Shown here piece after piece: positions 1 through 7,407 of a stretch of 64,000 nucleotides of DNA (position 1 is its first letter; every line of letters starts with the position of its first letter). Under the pieces are notes generated by a model, which saw only the letters and a list, made by a program, of their open reading frames with translations, did no database searches and was not told the origin of the DNA. Origin of the DNA: Serratia marcescens (lineage in GTDB: Bacteria > Pseudomonadota > Gammaproteobacteria > Enterobacterales > Enterobacteriaceae). The stretch is taken from the NCBI RefSeq assembly GCF_006715005.1, contig NZ_VFMJ01000001.1, forward strand, positions 620,001 through 684,000, read 5' to 3'. A program made the translations under genes and the position numbers.

Positions 1-185
1 TAAGCCTTGGCATCCAGCGCCTGGGCGGCGATGCCCGCCGCTTCGGCGCGTTGCAGGCCGTAAGCCTGCGCCTTGTTGCTGAACACCGCCACGATCTCGG
101 CGGCGATGCGGCCCTGCTGGCAGGCGTCAATCAGCGCCTGGAGATTGCTCCCCTGGCCGGAGACCAACACCACGATCTTTTTCAT
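1..185 (-). CDS. purN: Phosphoribosylglycinamide formyltransferase 1, 3' part cut by window edge
   Basis: Only the N-terminal 61 or so residues are inside the window; the gene runs off the left edge. The start reads [20 protein letters not shown], the conserved beginning of GAR transformylase, which uses 10-formyl-tetrahydrofolate to formylate GAR in de novo purine synthesis. The G-x-G-S-N-L-Q-A phosphate-binding loop is visible at about residues 10-17. The ATG shares one base with the purM stop (TGATG), so the two are translationally coupled as purMN. Identity is confident; length and C-terminus cannot be judged. Confidence 0.95.
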   Translation of the reverse strand, partial: MKKIVVLVSGQGSNLQALIDACQQGRIAAEIVAVFSNKAQAYGLQRAEAAGIAAQALDAKA

Positions 186-1222
186 CAGTTGATGACCACT
201 TGTTGTTCGGCGGAAGAGGCGGTCAGTTTACCGATTTTCCACGCTTTTTCACCTGCCGCGGTCAGCAGCGCGATGGCCGCTTCCACTTCGGCTTCCGGCA
301 GGGCGATGACCATGCCTACGCCGCAGTTGAAGGTGCGGTACATTTCATGACGGCTGACGTTGCCGGCCTGCTGCAGCCAGGTGAACACTGCCGGCCACTG
401 CCAGCTGGCTTCGTCGATCACCGCCTGCATGCCTTCCGGCAGCACGCGTGGAATGTTTTCCCAGAAGCCGCCGCCGGTGAGGTGAGCGATGGCGTGTACG
501 TCCGCCTTCTCGATCAGCTCCAGCACGGACTTCACGTAAATTTTGGTCGGCGCCAGCAGGTGGTCGGCCAGCGGTTTGCCTTCCAGCTGGGTGGCGGTCG
601 GATCGGTGTTGCTCACTTCCAGGATTTTGCGCACCAGCGAGTAGCCGTTGGAGTGCGGGCCGGAAGCGCCCAGGGCGATCAGCGCGTCGCCGGACTGCAC
701 TTTGCTGCCGTCGATGATCTCGGATTTTTCGACCACGCCGACGCAGAAACCGGCCACGTCGTAGTCTTCGCCGTGGTACATGCCTGGCATTTCAGCGGTT
801 TCGCCACCCACCAGCGCACAACCGGACTGTTTGCAGCCTTCGGCGATGCCGGTGATCACGCTGGCCGCGGTGTCCACATCTAGCTTGCCGGTGGCGTAGT
901 AGTCGAGGAAGAACAGCGGCTCGGCGCCCTGAACCACCAGATCGTTGACGCACATCGCCACCAGATCGATGCCGATGGTGTCGTGGCGTTTCAGATCCAT
1001 CGCCAGACGCAGCTTGGTGCCCACGCCGTCGGTACCGGAAACCAGCACCGGCTCGCGGTATTTCTGCGGCAACGCACACAGGGCGCCAAACCCGCCCAGA
1101 CCGCCCATCACTTCCGGGCGACGGGTCTGTTTAACTACACCTTTGATGCGATCTACCAATGCGTTGCCTGCATCGATATCGACACCTGCGTCTTTATAGC
1201 TGAGAGAGGTTTTGTCGGTCAC
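185..1222 (-). CDS. purM: Phosphoribosylaminoimidazole cyclo-ligase (AIR synthetase)
   Basis: Catalyses ATP-dependent closure of FGAM to AIR, step 5 of purine synthesis, in the cytosol. I chose the GTG start at 1220-1222 because it begins (M)[15 protein letters not shown] exactly like E. coli PurM, gives 345 aa (the family length) and has GGGGA about 8 bases upstream. A longer in-frame ORF to 1357 would add 45 residues and run through the operator region. Hallmarks: the [10 protein letters not shown] loop, the [11 protein letters not shown] motif and [10 protein letters not shown]. It is followed directly by purN. A PurR operator lies upstream, so purine repression is expected. Confidence 0.97.
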   Translation of the reverse strand: MTDKTSLSYKDAGVDIDAGNALVDRIKGVVKQTRRPEVMGGLGGFGALCALPQKYREPVLVSGTDGVGTKLRLAMDLKRHDTIGIDLVAMCVNDLVVQGAEPLFFLDYYATGKLDVDTAASVITGIAEGCKQSGCALVGGETAEMPGMYHGEDYDVAGFCVGVVEKSEIIDGSKVQSGDALIALGASGPHSNGYSLVRKILEVSNTDPTATQLEGKPLADHLLAPTKIYVKSVLELIEKADVHAIAHLTGGGFWENIPRVLPEGMQAVIDEASWQWPAVFTWLQQAGNVSRHEMYRTFNCGVGMVIALPEAEVEAAIALLTAAGEKAWKIGKLTASSAEQQVVIN

Positions 1223-1308
1223 TGCGCGATTCCCCACGACGATTTGCGGTTTGAAAACTGTGCTTCCGATGTTGATTCCGGAATAAGGCGCGGCAATTCT
1301 AACAGCGC

Positions 1309-1324
1309 AGGCAAACGTTTGCGA
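1309..1324 (-). promoter_or_regulatory. PurR operator upstream of purM
   Basis: The 16-mer AGGCAAACGTTTGCGA contains the perfect core dyad GCAAACGTTTGC and matches the enterobacterial PUR box (ACGCAAACGTTTGCGT) at 13 or more positions. It lies about 90 bp upstream of the purM GTG start, between divergently transcribed purM and upp, where E. coli also has one. Binding by PurR-hypoxanthine is inferred. Confidence 0.85.
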
Positions 1325-1427
1325 GCGGCTTGTGAACCGGCTCTGCTTTTTCGTCATCTATACTGATATTCAAACTTTTGTTGATCCCGATCGGGCTATT
1401 GTGGGTGGCGCGGCGAAAAAAAGGAGG

Positions 1428-1449
1428 TATAATCCCGCGATTTTTTTGG
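1428..1449 (+). promoter_or_regulatory. upp -10 box and UTP-sensitive T-tract initial transcribed region
   Basis: A perfect TATAAT (1428-1433) is followed after five bases by GATTTTTTTGG (1439-1449). In E. coli upp a long T run just after the start site causes UTP-dependent reiterative transcription, so that high UTP lowers productive initiation. The same arrangement (G or A start, then seven T) is present here. No good -35 is seen. Confidence 0.75.
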
Positions 1450-1477
1450 CCGCAACCACCTTAATAGGAGAAAAATG

Positions 1478-2104
1478 ATGAAGATCGTTGAGGTGAAACA
1501 CCCGCTGGTAAAACACAAGCTTGGCCTGATGCGCGAAAATGACATCAGCACCAAACGCTTCCGTGAGCTGGCCTCAGAAGTGGGTAGTTTACTGACCTAT
1601 GAAGCGACCGCCGATCTGGAGACGGAAAAAGTCACCATCGAAGGCTGGTGCGGGCCAGTTGAAGTGGAACAGATCAAAGGGAAAAAGATTACCGTGGTGC
1701 CGATCCTGCGTGCAGGCCTGGGCATGATGGAAGGGGTGCTGGAGCACGTGCCGAGCGCGCGCATCAGCGTGGTGGGCGTTTACCGCGACGAAGAAACCCT
1801 GGAGCCGGTGCCGTACTTCCAGAAATTGGTTTCCAACATCGAAGAGCGCATGGCGCTGGTTGTCGACCCGATGCTGGCCACCGGCGGTTCGATGATCGCC
1901 ACTATCGATCTGCTGAAGAAAGCCGGCTGCCACAGCATCAAGGTGCTGGTCCTGGTGGCGGCGCCGGAAGGCATCGCCGCGCTGGAGAAAGCGCACCCGG
2001 ACGTTGAGCTGTACACCGCCTCCATCGATCAGTGCCTGAACGACAAGGGCTACATCGTGCCTGGCCTGGGCGACGCGGGCGACAAGATATTTGGTACTAA
2101 GTAA
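1478..2104 (+). CDS. upp: Uracil phosphoribosyltransferase
   Basis: Converts uracil and PRPP to UMP in pyrimidine salvage (cytosolic). The sequence is colinear with E. coli Upp over all 208 aa. The PRPP-binding loop [11 protein letters not shown] is at residues 128-138 and the uracil-binding [11 protein letters not shown] near the C-terminus. Two ATGs are adjacent (1475 and 1478); the second gives the standard [10 protein letters not shown] start and 7-base spacing from AGGAG (1466-1470), while the first leaves only 4. A terminator follows, then uraA, the matching uracil transporter. Confidence 0.97.
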   Translation: MKIVEVKHPLVKHKLGLMRENDISTKRFRELASEVGSLLTYEATADLETEKVTIEGWCGPVEVEQIKGKKITVVPILRAGLGMMEGVLEHVPSARISVVGVYRDEETLEPVPYFQKLVSNIEERMALVVDPMLATGGSMIATIDLLKKAGCHSIKVLVLVAAPEGIAALEKAHPDVELYTASIDQCLNDKGYIVPGLGDAGDKIFGTK

Positions 2105-2112
2105 ACATTTGA

Positions 2113-2139
2113 GCCGACTTAACGAGTCGGCTTTTTTTT
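2113..2139 (+). terminator. Rho-independent terminator after upp
   Basis: Perfect stem GCCGACTT/AAGT-type pairing (GCCGACT...AGTCGGC) with a short loop, followed by eight T. It may be a partial attenuator between upp and uraA. Confidence 0.9.
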
Positions 2140-2180
2140 GACTAAAACCTATAAAACCAATAAACCGAGGAAAAGCACAC

Positions 2181-3470
2181 ATGACCCGTCGCGCCATCGG
2201 CGTCAGCGAGCGCCCGCCGCTGCTCCAGACCATTCCGCTCAGCTTCCAGCACCTGTTCGCCATGTTCGGCGCCACCGTGCTGGTGCCTATCCTGTTCAAG
2301 ATCAACCCGGCGACCGTGCTGCTGTTCAACGGCATCGGCACGTTGCTGTATCTGTTCATCTGTAAAGGCAAGATCCCGGCCTACCTCGGTTCCAGCTTCG
2401 CGTTTATCTCGCCGGTGCTGCTGCTGTTGCCGCTCGGTTACGAAGTGGCGTTGAGCGGTTTCATCATGTGCGGCGTGCTGTTCTGCCTGGTGGCGCTGAT
2501 CGTGAAAAAGGCCGGCACCGGCTGGCTGGACGTGATGTTCCCGCCGGCGGCGATGGGGGCGATCGTCGCCGTCATCGGGCTGGAGCTGGCGGGCGTGGCG
2601 GCCAACATGGCGGGGCTGCTGCCGGCGGAAGGCACCAGCGCCGACTCGACCACCATCACCATTTCGCTGGTGACGCTGGCGGTCACAGTGCTCGGCTCGG
2701 TGCTGTTCCGCGGTTTTCTGGCAATTATCCCGATCCTGATCGGCGTGCTGGTGGGCTATGCGCTGTCGTTCTTCATGGGCGTGGTGGATTTGACCCCGAT
2801 CCGCGAGGCGCACTGGTTCGCGCTGCCGACCTTCTACACCCCGCGCTTTGAGTGGTTCGCCATCTTCACCATTCTGCCGGCGGCGCTGGTGGTGATCGCC
2901 GAGCATGTCGGCCACCTGGTGGTGACCGCCAACATCGTGAAAAAAGACCTGATCCGCGATCCGGGGCTGCACCGCTCGATGTTCGCCAACGGTATCTCGA
3001 CGGTGTTCTCCGGCTTCTTCGGTTCCACGCCGAACACCACCTACGGCGAGAACATCGGCGTGATGGCCATCACCAAGGTCTACAGCACCTGGGTGATCGG
3101 CGGCGCGGCGGTGCTGGCGATCCTGCTGTCCTGCATCGGCAAGCTGGCGGCGGCGATCCAGGCGGTGCCGGTGCCGGTGATGGGCGGCGTTTCCCTGCTG
3201 CTGTACGGCGTGATCGGCGCCTCGGGCATTCGCGTGCTGATCGAATCCAAAGTGGATTACAACAAGGCGCAAAACCTGATTCTGACCTCGGTGATCCTGA
3301 TCATCGGCGTGAGCGGCGCCAAGGTACATATCGGCGCGGCGGAGCTGAAAGGCATGGCGCTGGCGACCATCGTCGGCATTGGCCTGAGCCTGCTGTTCAA
3401 GGTCATCAGCCTGTTCCGCAAGGAAGAAGAGGTGCTCGACGCGCCGGACGAACCGGCGGAGCAGAAGTAA
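2181..3470 (+). CDS. uraA: Uracil:H+ symporter UraA
   Basis: Inner-membrane nucleobase transporter (NCS2/NAT family) of 429 aa, the usual length, with about 14 hydrophobic segments. The residues that bind uracil and couple protons in E. coli UraA are all present at the same numbers: Glu241 and His245 (in VVIAEHVGHLVV) and Glu290 (in TTYGE). It lies 76 bp after upp and imports the substrate Upp uses. The C-terminal tail is charged (KEEEVLDAPDEPAEQK). A strong terminator follows at 3473-3501. Confidence 0.97.
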   Translation: MTRRAIGVSERPPLLQTIPLSFQHLFAMFGATVLVPILFKINPATVLLFNGIGTLLYLFICKGKIPAYLGSSFAFISPVLLLLPLGYEVALSGFIMCGVLFCLVALIVKKAGTGWLDVMFPPAAMGAIVAVIGLELAGVAANMAGLLPAEGTSADSTTITISLVTLAVTVLGSVLFRGFLAIIPILIGVLVGYALSFFMGVVDLTPIREAHWFALPTFYTPRFEWFAIFTILPAALVVIAEHVGHLVVTANIVKKDLIRDPGLHRSMFANGISTVFSGFFGSTPNTTYGENIGVMAITKVYSTWVIGGAAVLAILLSCIGKLAAAIQAVPVPVMGGVSLLLYGVIGASGIRVLIESKVDYNKAQNLILTSVILIIGVSGAKVHIGAAELKGMALATIVGIGLSLLFKVISLFRKEEEVLDAPDEPAEQK

Positions 3471-3472
3471 CG

Positions 3473-3501
3473 AAAAGGGCAGCCCAGGGGCTGCCCTTTT
3501 T
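3473..3501 (+). terminator. Terminator after uraA
   Basis: AAAAGGGCAGCC and its exact complement GGCTGCCCTTTT flank a 4-base loop, ending in a T run. Confidence 0.92.
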
Positions 3502-3579
3502 ATTCGTGTTTCTGCATTTATATCCGTTGGGATAAAGTAGCTGATAGCATTAACAACATCGGTTAAAAGGAAAGAGGGC

Positions 3580-4230
3580 ATGGAGTACTACGGCTATATT
3601 TTGCTCAAATTTGTGATTGGCTTTGTCATTGTTATCACCCACCTGAACCTGTCGGGAAAGACCCAGCTATCGCAGATGACCCCAGTAGATTTTATCGGTA
3701 ACTTTGTGCTCGGGGGCATTATTGGGGGCGTTATCTATAGCGACAGCATCCCCTTGTACCAGTATGTCGTTGTATTACTTATCGGTGTAGGGCTAATTTC
3801 TCTGTTGAATGCAATCAGTAAACATTGCAACTTCTTTCGTTCGGTCACTATAGGCAACCCGATACCAATTATAAAAAACGGCCGCTTTTTGATGGAAAAT
3901 ATTTTAGCCAAGAAAAATAAAATCGACATCTTGAACGTTTCCTCACAGCTGCATGCGCAGGGGATTCACGCCTTTCAGGAGATTGTCTATGCGCAAATTG
4001 AGCCGGGCGGCCAGATCACTGCGGTATGCGAGGGAAATGAACTGCCTTCAGTTATCATTATGAAAAATGGCAGGGCCAGGCCTTATGAGCTGCAGGAGAT
4101 TAGTAAAGATGAGGAGTGGTTGAACCAAACTATCCGTGAACATGGCATAGAGCCGAAAGATATTTTTATTGCTGAGTTTTGGGACGGTAGGACAGCATTC
4201 ATTCTTAATGACGGACGTATAGTTAAATAG
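3580..4230 (+). CDS. DUF421 (YetF/YcaP-like) membrane protein
   Basis: 216 aa: three N-terminal transmembrane segments (about residues 5-22, 38-55, 60-78), then a cytoplasmic alpha/beta domain with the IPIIKNGRFLMENI and PSVIIMKNGR stretches typical of DUF421 proteins. The family is uncharacterised; some Bacillus members affect spore or envelope properties. RBS AGGAAAGAGGG precedes the ATG. The gene is noticeably AT-richer than uraA and hda on either side, and E. coli has no gene between uraA and hda, so this is probably acquired or lineage-specific. Function unknown. Confidence 0.8.
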   Translation: MEYYGYILLKFVIGFVIVITHLNLSGKTQLSQMTPVDFIGNFVLGGIIGGVIYSDSIPLYQYVVVLLIGVGLISLLNAISKHCNFFRSVTIGNPIPIIKNGRFLMENILAKKNKIDILNVSSQLHAQGIHAFQEIVYAQIEPGGQITAVCEGNELPSVIIMKNGRARPYELQEISKDEEWLNQTIREHGIEPKDIFIAEFWDGRTAFILNDGRIVK

Positions 4231-4232
4231 TG

Positions 4233-4255
4233 AAAAAGGGGAGCCTCAGCTCCCC
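4233..4255 (-). terminator. Terminator for the GlsB-like gene (minus strand)
   Basis: Stem GGGGAGC/GCTCCCC with a 4-base loop. On the minus strand it is followed by TTTTTC, so it fits the minus-strand gene best, but it lies between converging genes and may serve both. Confidence 0.75.
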
Positions 4256-4264
4256 AATGTCATA

Positions 4265-4513
4265 TTAGCTGCGAATTTTGCGGTACACGAACAGCACCAC
4301 GATGGCGCCGATAACCGCTACCACGAAGCTGCCGAAGTTGAAGCCGTCAACCTTGCCGTAGCCGAAGAAGGTGCTGATATAGCCGCCGACTACGGCGCCG
4401 ATGATCCCCAGCACAACGGTCAGGATAAAGCCGCCGCCGTCTTTGCCGGGCATGATCCACTTAGCCAAAATACCGGCGATTAGGCCGAAGATAATCCAGG
4501 AAATAATCCCCAT
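4265..4513 (-). CDS. GlsB/YeaQ/YmgE family stress-response membrane protein
   Basis: 82 aa, almost wholly hydrophobic and glycine-rich: three membrane segments, with the family signature GLIAGILAKWIMPGKDGGGF at residues 10-29 and GxxGxxxGGY near 38-44. These transglycosylase-associated-type small inner-membrane proteins are commonly induced by envelope or general stress. Their molecular role is unclear. RBS AGGAGCAG lies just upstream. It is downstream of, and on the same strand as, the LEA-like lipoprotein (33 bp gap), suggesting co-transcription in an envelope stress unit. Confidence 0.88.
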   Translation of the reverse strand: MGIISWIIFGLIAGILAKWIMPGKDGGGFILTVVLGIIGAVVGGYISTFFGYGKVDGFNFGSFVVAVIGAIVVLFVYRKIRS

Positions 4514-4546
4514 TTACTGCTCCTTTCTTTTGTGGCTGAGAATAGC

Positions 4547-5062
4547 TTACTGCTGGGTGGCCGGCTGCTTGTTGCCGTTCACCGCCGCATCGGTCTCTTG
4601 TTTCAACTCTTGCGCTTTGTTTTCGGCGCTGTTCTTGATGGCTTCGGTCTTCGCCTTGGCCTGCTCGGTTAGATCGTTAGCGCCGTTGATGGCGTCGTTT
4701 TTGATGGCCTTGGCCTGATCCACCAGCTGCTGGCTTTGTTTGCCGGCGTCATCCTTGATCGCGGCGGCCTTGGCCTTGGCGTCGTTGGTGATGGCGTCGG
4801 CCTGCTTGGCGGCTTCATCTTTAATCGCCGAGGCTTTGTCCTTCAGCTGGTCAGCCTGCGTGGCGGCCTCTTTTTTGATTTCATCCGCCGTCGCTTTCGC
4901 CTTGTCCGTCAGATCGTCCGCTTTTTTCTGGGCGGCGTCTTTCATCTGCTCGGCGCTGTCTTTGGCTTTATCCAGGTTGGCGTCAACCTTGGAAGAGTCA
5001 TCACAGCCGGCAACCAACAACCCGATAAAGGAGGCTAACAGCACTTTATTCCATACTTTCAT
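4547..5062 (-). CDS. Lipoprotein with LEA-like amphipathic repeats
   Basis: 171 aa. Residues 1-19 are a lipoprotein signal (lipobox LVAGC, Cys20). The mature part is almost entirely Ala/Lys/Asp/Glu/Gln in repeats of about 11 residues of the form KDxAxxxADxLxxKA (for example TDKAKATADEIKKEA, KDKASAIKDEA, TNDAKAKAAAIKDDA). It is predicted to be one long amphipathic helix, without cysteines after the lipid anchor or aromatic residues. This composition resembles group 3 LEA (desiccation) proteins and apolipoprotein-like helices. Asp follows the lipid Cys (CDDSS), which by the +2 rule suggests inner-membrane retention. Function is not established. Confidence 0.75.
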   Translation of the reverse strand: MKVWNKVLLASFIGLLVAGCDDSSKVDANLDKAKDSAEQMKDAAQKKADDLTDKAKATADEIKKEAATQADQLKDKASAIKDEAAKQADAITNDAKAKAAAIKDDAGKQSQQLVDQAKAIKNDAINGANDLTEQAKAKTEAIKNSAENKAQELKQETDAAVNGNKQPATQQ

Positions 5063-5334
5063 CGTCTATATCCTTGCAGAAACCTTGTTGATGGTGATTG
5101 CGTTTTGCCTACCTATACTAGGTCAGGTTTTACTTAAATTACAAATTTAACCTGCTTAGGCATGGGGTTAGGGTTTGATATCAGACTATTCTTGCCGGTG
5201 AGGGAGCCGCAATCGATTAAACGGCGCTAAGGCATTGCTCACTATTGCGGCATAAGATCCTGCCGGTTCAACAGCGCCCGTTTTCTGTGTTAAACTGCCC
5301 GCGTTTTTCTGCCAGTTTTGGTTGAGGTGCTTCT

Positions 5335-6036
5335 CTGAATACGCCGGCACAGCTTTCACTGCCACTTTATCTTCCCGATGATGAAACTTTCGCCAGTTTT
5401 TATCCGGGCGAGAACCCATCCCTATTAGCCGCGATCCAATCCGCCGTCCGTCAGGAACATGGCAGCTATATCTATTTTTGGTCGCGTGAAGGCGGCGGGC
5501 GCAGCCATCTGCTGCATGCGGCCTGCGCCGAGCTTTCGCAGAAGGGGGAAGCGGTGGGCTATGTGCCGCTCGACAAACGCGCTTACTTCGTGCCCGAAGT
5601 GTTGGACGGCATGGAGCAGCTGGCGCTGGTTTGCATCGACAATATCGAATGCATCGCCGGCGACGAAGAGTGGGAGATGGCGATCTTCAACCTCTACAAC
5701 CGCATCTTGGAAACCGGCCGCACCCGTTTGTTCATCACCGGAGATCGTCCGCCGCGTCAGCTGAACCTGCGCTTACCGGATCTGGCTTCGCGCCTGGACT
5801 GGGGACAAATCTACAAGCTGCAGCCGCTGTCGGACGAAGAGAAACTGCTGGCGCTGCAGCTGCGCGGCAAACTGCGCGGCTTCGAGTTGCCGGAAGACGT
5901 GGGCCGCTTCCTGTTGAAACGGCTGGATCGCGAGATGCGCACGCTGTTTATGACACTCGATCAGCTCGATCGCGCCTCGATCACCGCCCAGCGCAAGCTG
6001 ACCATCCCGTTCGTTAAAGAGATCCTGGGGCTGTAG
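5335..6036 (+). CDS. hda: DnaA regulatory inactivator Hda, CTG start
   Basis: AAA+ protein that, with the DNA-loaded beta clamp, stimulates ATP hydrolysis by DnaA (RIDA) and so limits re-initiation. The reading frame extends upstream of every ATG. Read from CTG at 5335-5337 it gives (M)[18 protein letters not shown], matching E. coli Hda and containing the QLSLPL clamp-binding motif at residues 6-11. GAGG lies 7 bases upstream. Length 233 aa as in E. coli. Further motifs: [20 protein letters not shown] (sensor 1/box VII region) and [10 protein letters not shown]. Starting at the first ATG would delete the clamp-binding motif, so CTG is preferred. Confidence 0.93.
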   Translation: MNTPAQLSLPLYLPDDETFASFYPGENPSLLAAIQSAVRQEHGSYIYFWSREGGGRSHLLHAACAELSQKGEAVGYVPLDKRAYFVPEVLDGMEQLALVCIDNIECIAGDEEWEMAIFNLYNRILETGRTRLFITGDRPPRQLNLRLPDLASRLDWGQIYKLQPLSDEEKLLALQLRGKLRGFELPEDVGRFLLKRLDREMRTLFMTLDQLDRASITAQRKLTIPFVKEILGL

Positions 6037-6043
6037 CGAGCCA

Positions 6044-6589
6044 TCAAGTCTGTTTTTCCGCGTGTTCCAGCAGGGAGCAGTAGTGCTCAACCTGCTGGCG
6101 TTGCCGATCGCTTCGCAGTTGCAAAGCGAGATTGATATGTTCCAGACACTGCGCATTGTCTGCAAGACGTGGGTCGATTTTCCCCTGCTGTGCCAACCAG
6201 GCCGCCACGTCAGCCCAGCGCCATAACGGTGAGGTGCCGCCGAGCCGTTGAATAGGGGAAGGGAAGCCGCCGGGGCCGCGAGTCCCGTCTTTTAGCATGG
6301 CGATCGCCTGACGCGACAGTTCAGTGAGCTCGGCAATATCACTTAATCCCACCAGGCTGGAGTCTACTGATATCACCTTGGCGCCAATATTTGCAGACTC
6401 AATATCGCTGATGGCGCTGCAAATTGCGTGGGCAAAGTTTTCGCTTTCTCGATCAAACTCGAGGTAGACGGCTTTACCGTAGAAACAGATCAGTGCGTCA
6501 TCGCATCCCGCCGCATACAGCGCATCCTCCAACCCGGTGGTATCGGCGGTGACCCCACCCAGCGTCAATGCGAAATGATAGAGCGTCAT
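6044..6589 (-). CDS. HTH protein of a HicA-like pair (putative antitoxin/regulator)
   Basis: 181 aa from the ATG at 6589, preceded by GGAG; an upstream in-frame extension has no RBS and overlaps its partner. The N-terminal half (residues 1-80) looks like a small alpha/beta domain. Residues about 83-105 (VGLSDIAELTELSRQAIAML) read as a helix-turn-helix, followed by FPSPIQR...SPLWRWADVAAWL, a pattern seen in AlpA/excisionase-like winged helices. It starts 13 bp after the small HicA-like ORF, so the two are probably one operon. An antitoxin/autorepressor role is inference only. Confidence 0.6.
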   Translation of the reverse strand: MTLYHFALTLGGVTADTTGLEDALYAAGCDDALICFYGKAVYLEFDRESENFAHAICSAISDIESANIGAKVISVDSSLVGLSDIAELTELSRQAIAMLKDGTRGPGGFPSPIQRLGGTSPLWRWADVAAWLAQQGKIDPRLADNAQCLEHINLALQLRSDRQRQQVEHYCSLLEHAEKQT

Positions 6590-6602
6590 GGTGATTCTCC
6601 GG

Positions 6603-6833
6603 TTATTTTTTCTGCGACAGCGCCAGGCAGTGATCGACTTTGCGCCGGATCTGTTTGGCATGCAGCTCGGGATTTTTCGGCGTGCTCCAGATGCTCATCA
6701 TATGTTCTTGATGACCGACAAAGGCGCAATGCAATCGGCCAAAAGCATGCCCCTTGCTGGGACGAAAATGCCAGCCCTGAGAAAGGGCGTAATCTAACGC
6801 CGCCTGGATATGCTTGTCTGGGTGTTTTTTCAT
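6603..6833 (-). CDS. Small HicA-like protein (putative toxin)
   Basis: 76 aa, basic, with GWHFRPSKGHAFGRLHC followed by MSIWSTPKNPELHAKQIRRKVDHC. The single short alpha-beta-beta-beta-alpha pattern with a Lys-Gly-His element and a C-terminal KQIRRKV helix resembles HicA-type dsRBD-fold toxins, but the match is by eye and weak. Upstream spacing to a poor GGAC Shine-Dalgarno. It lies between hda and the arsC-like gene, which are neighbours in E. coli, so the pair is an insertion into a conserved context. Confidence 0.55.
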   Translation of the reverse strand: MKKHPDKHIQAALDYALSQGWHFRPSKGHAFGRLHCAFVGHQEHMMSIWSTPKNPELHAKQIRRKVDHCLALSQKK

Positions 6834-6972
6834 CGCTCGTCCAGTGATGCGATCAGAGTAGATGGGGTGTTGACGGTTGTCAACGCTTGTCTTGCCGTAA
6901 GGCTCGACATTTGTGCAGCATAGCAGCAGGAGAAGCGGGGGATGGTGAAAAGTATTTATATAACAACCAATT

Positions 6973-6997
6973 AAAAATAGCCCTATTCAGGGCTATT
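6973..6997 (-). terminator. Terminator after the arsC-like gene
   Basis: On the minus strand AATAGCCC pairs with GGGCTATT around a 6-base loop, then TTTTTAA. It lies 37-60 bp past the stop of the arsC-like gene. Confidence 0.8.
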
Positions 6998-7033
6998 GGT
7001 ATTTTGCGGTTCAATAAGAGACTTGCCGGACGA

Positions 7034-7387
7034 TTACAAAATCTCCAGCACCTGCTCCGGCGGCCGGCCGATGCGCGCCTTGCTGCCTTTCACCACGATC
7101 GGGCGTTCGATCAGTTTCGGGTTCGCCGTCATCGCCGCCAGCAGCTGCTCTTCGCTCAGGCTGTCGTCCGCCAGCTTCAATTCCTTGTACAGATCTTCTT
7201 TCTTGCGCATCAGGTCGCGCGCGGATGTGAAGCCTAATTCTTTCAACAGTTTTTTCAGCTCATCGGCCGACGGGGGCGTTTCAAGATACAGCACCACCTT
7301 GGGATCGACACCGTGCTGCTCCAGCAGCGCCAGGGTTTCACGGCTCTTGGAGCAGCGCGGGTTGTGGTAAATCGTGACGTTTTTCAT
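7034..7387 (-). CDS. yfgD: ArsC/Spx-type thioredoxin-fold reductase YfgD
   Basis: 117 aa, colinear with E. coli YfgD. It carries the arsenate reductase (glutaredoxin) motif HNPRCSKSRETL with the single catalytic Cys at residue 12, RPI near residue 95 and a C-terminal GRPPEQVLEI. Known family members reduce arsenate with glutaredoxin, but YfgD itself lies outside any ars operon and its true substrate is not settled. The second ATG (7387) is 9 bases after AAGGA, while the upstream ATG (7396) abuts it, so the shorter form is preferred. It is 20 bp downstream of bepA on the same strand. Confidence 0.9.
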   Translation of the reverse strand: MKNVTIYHNPRCSKSRETLALLEQHGVDPKVVLYLETPPSADELKKLLKELGFTSARDLMRKKEDLYKELKLADDSLSEEQLLAAMTANPKLIERPIVVKGSKARIGRPPEQVLEIL

Positions 7388-7407
7388 GGCGTTCATTCCT
7401 TGTTGAA

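Noticed and set aside
2142-3581. 479-aa open frame antisense to uraA
   Set aside because: His/Arg/Asp-rich low-complexity product, no RBS, covers a well-established gene; typical third-frame shadow in GC-rich DNA.
5186-5419. 77-aa minus-strand ORF over the hda start
   Set aside because: Overlaps the conserved Hda N-terminus, no homology or RBS.
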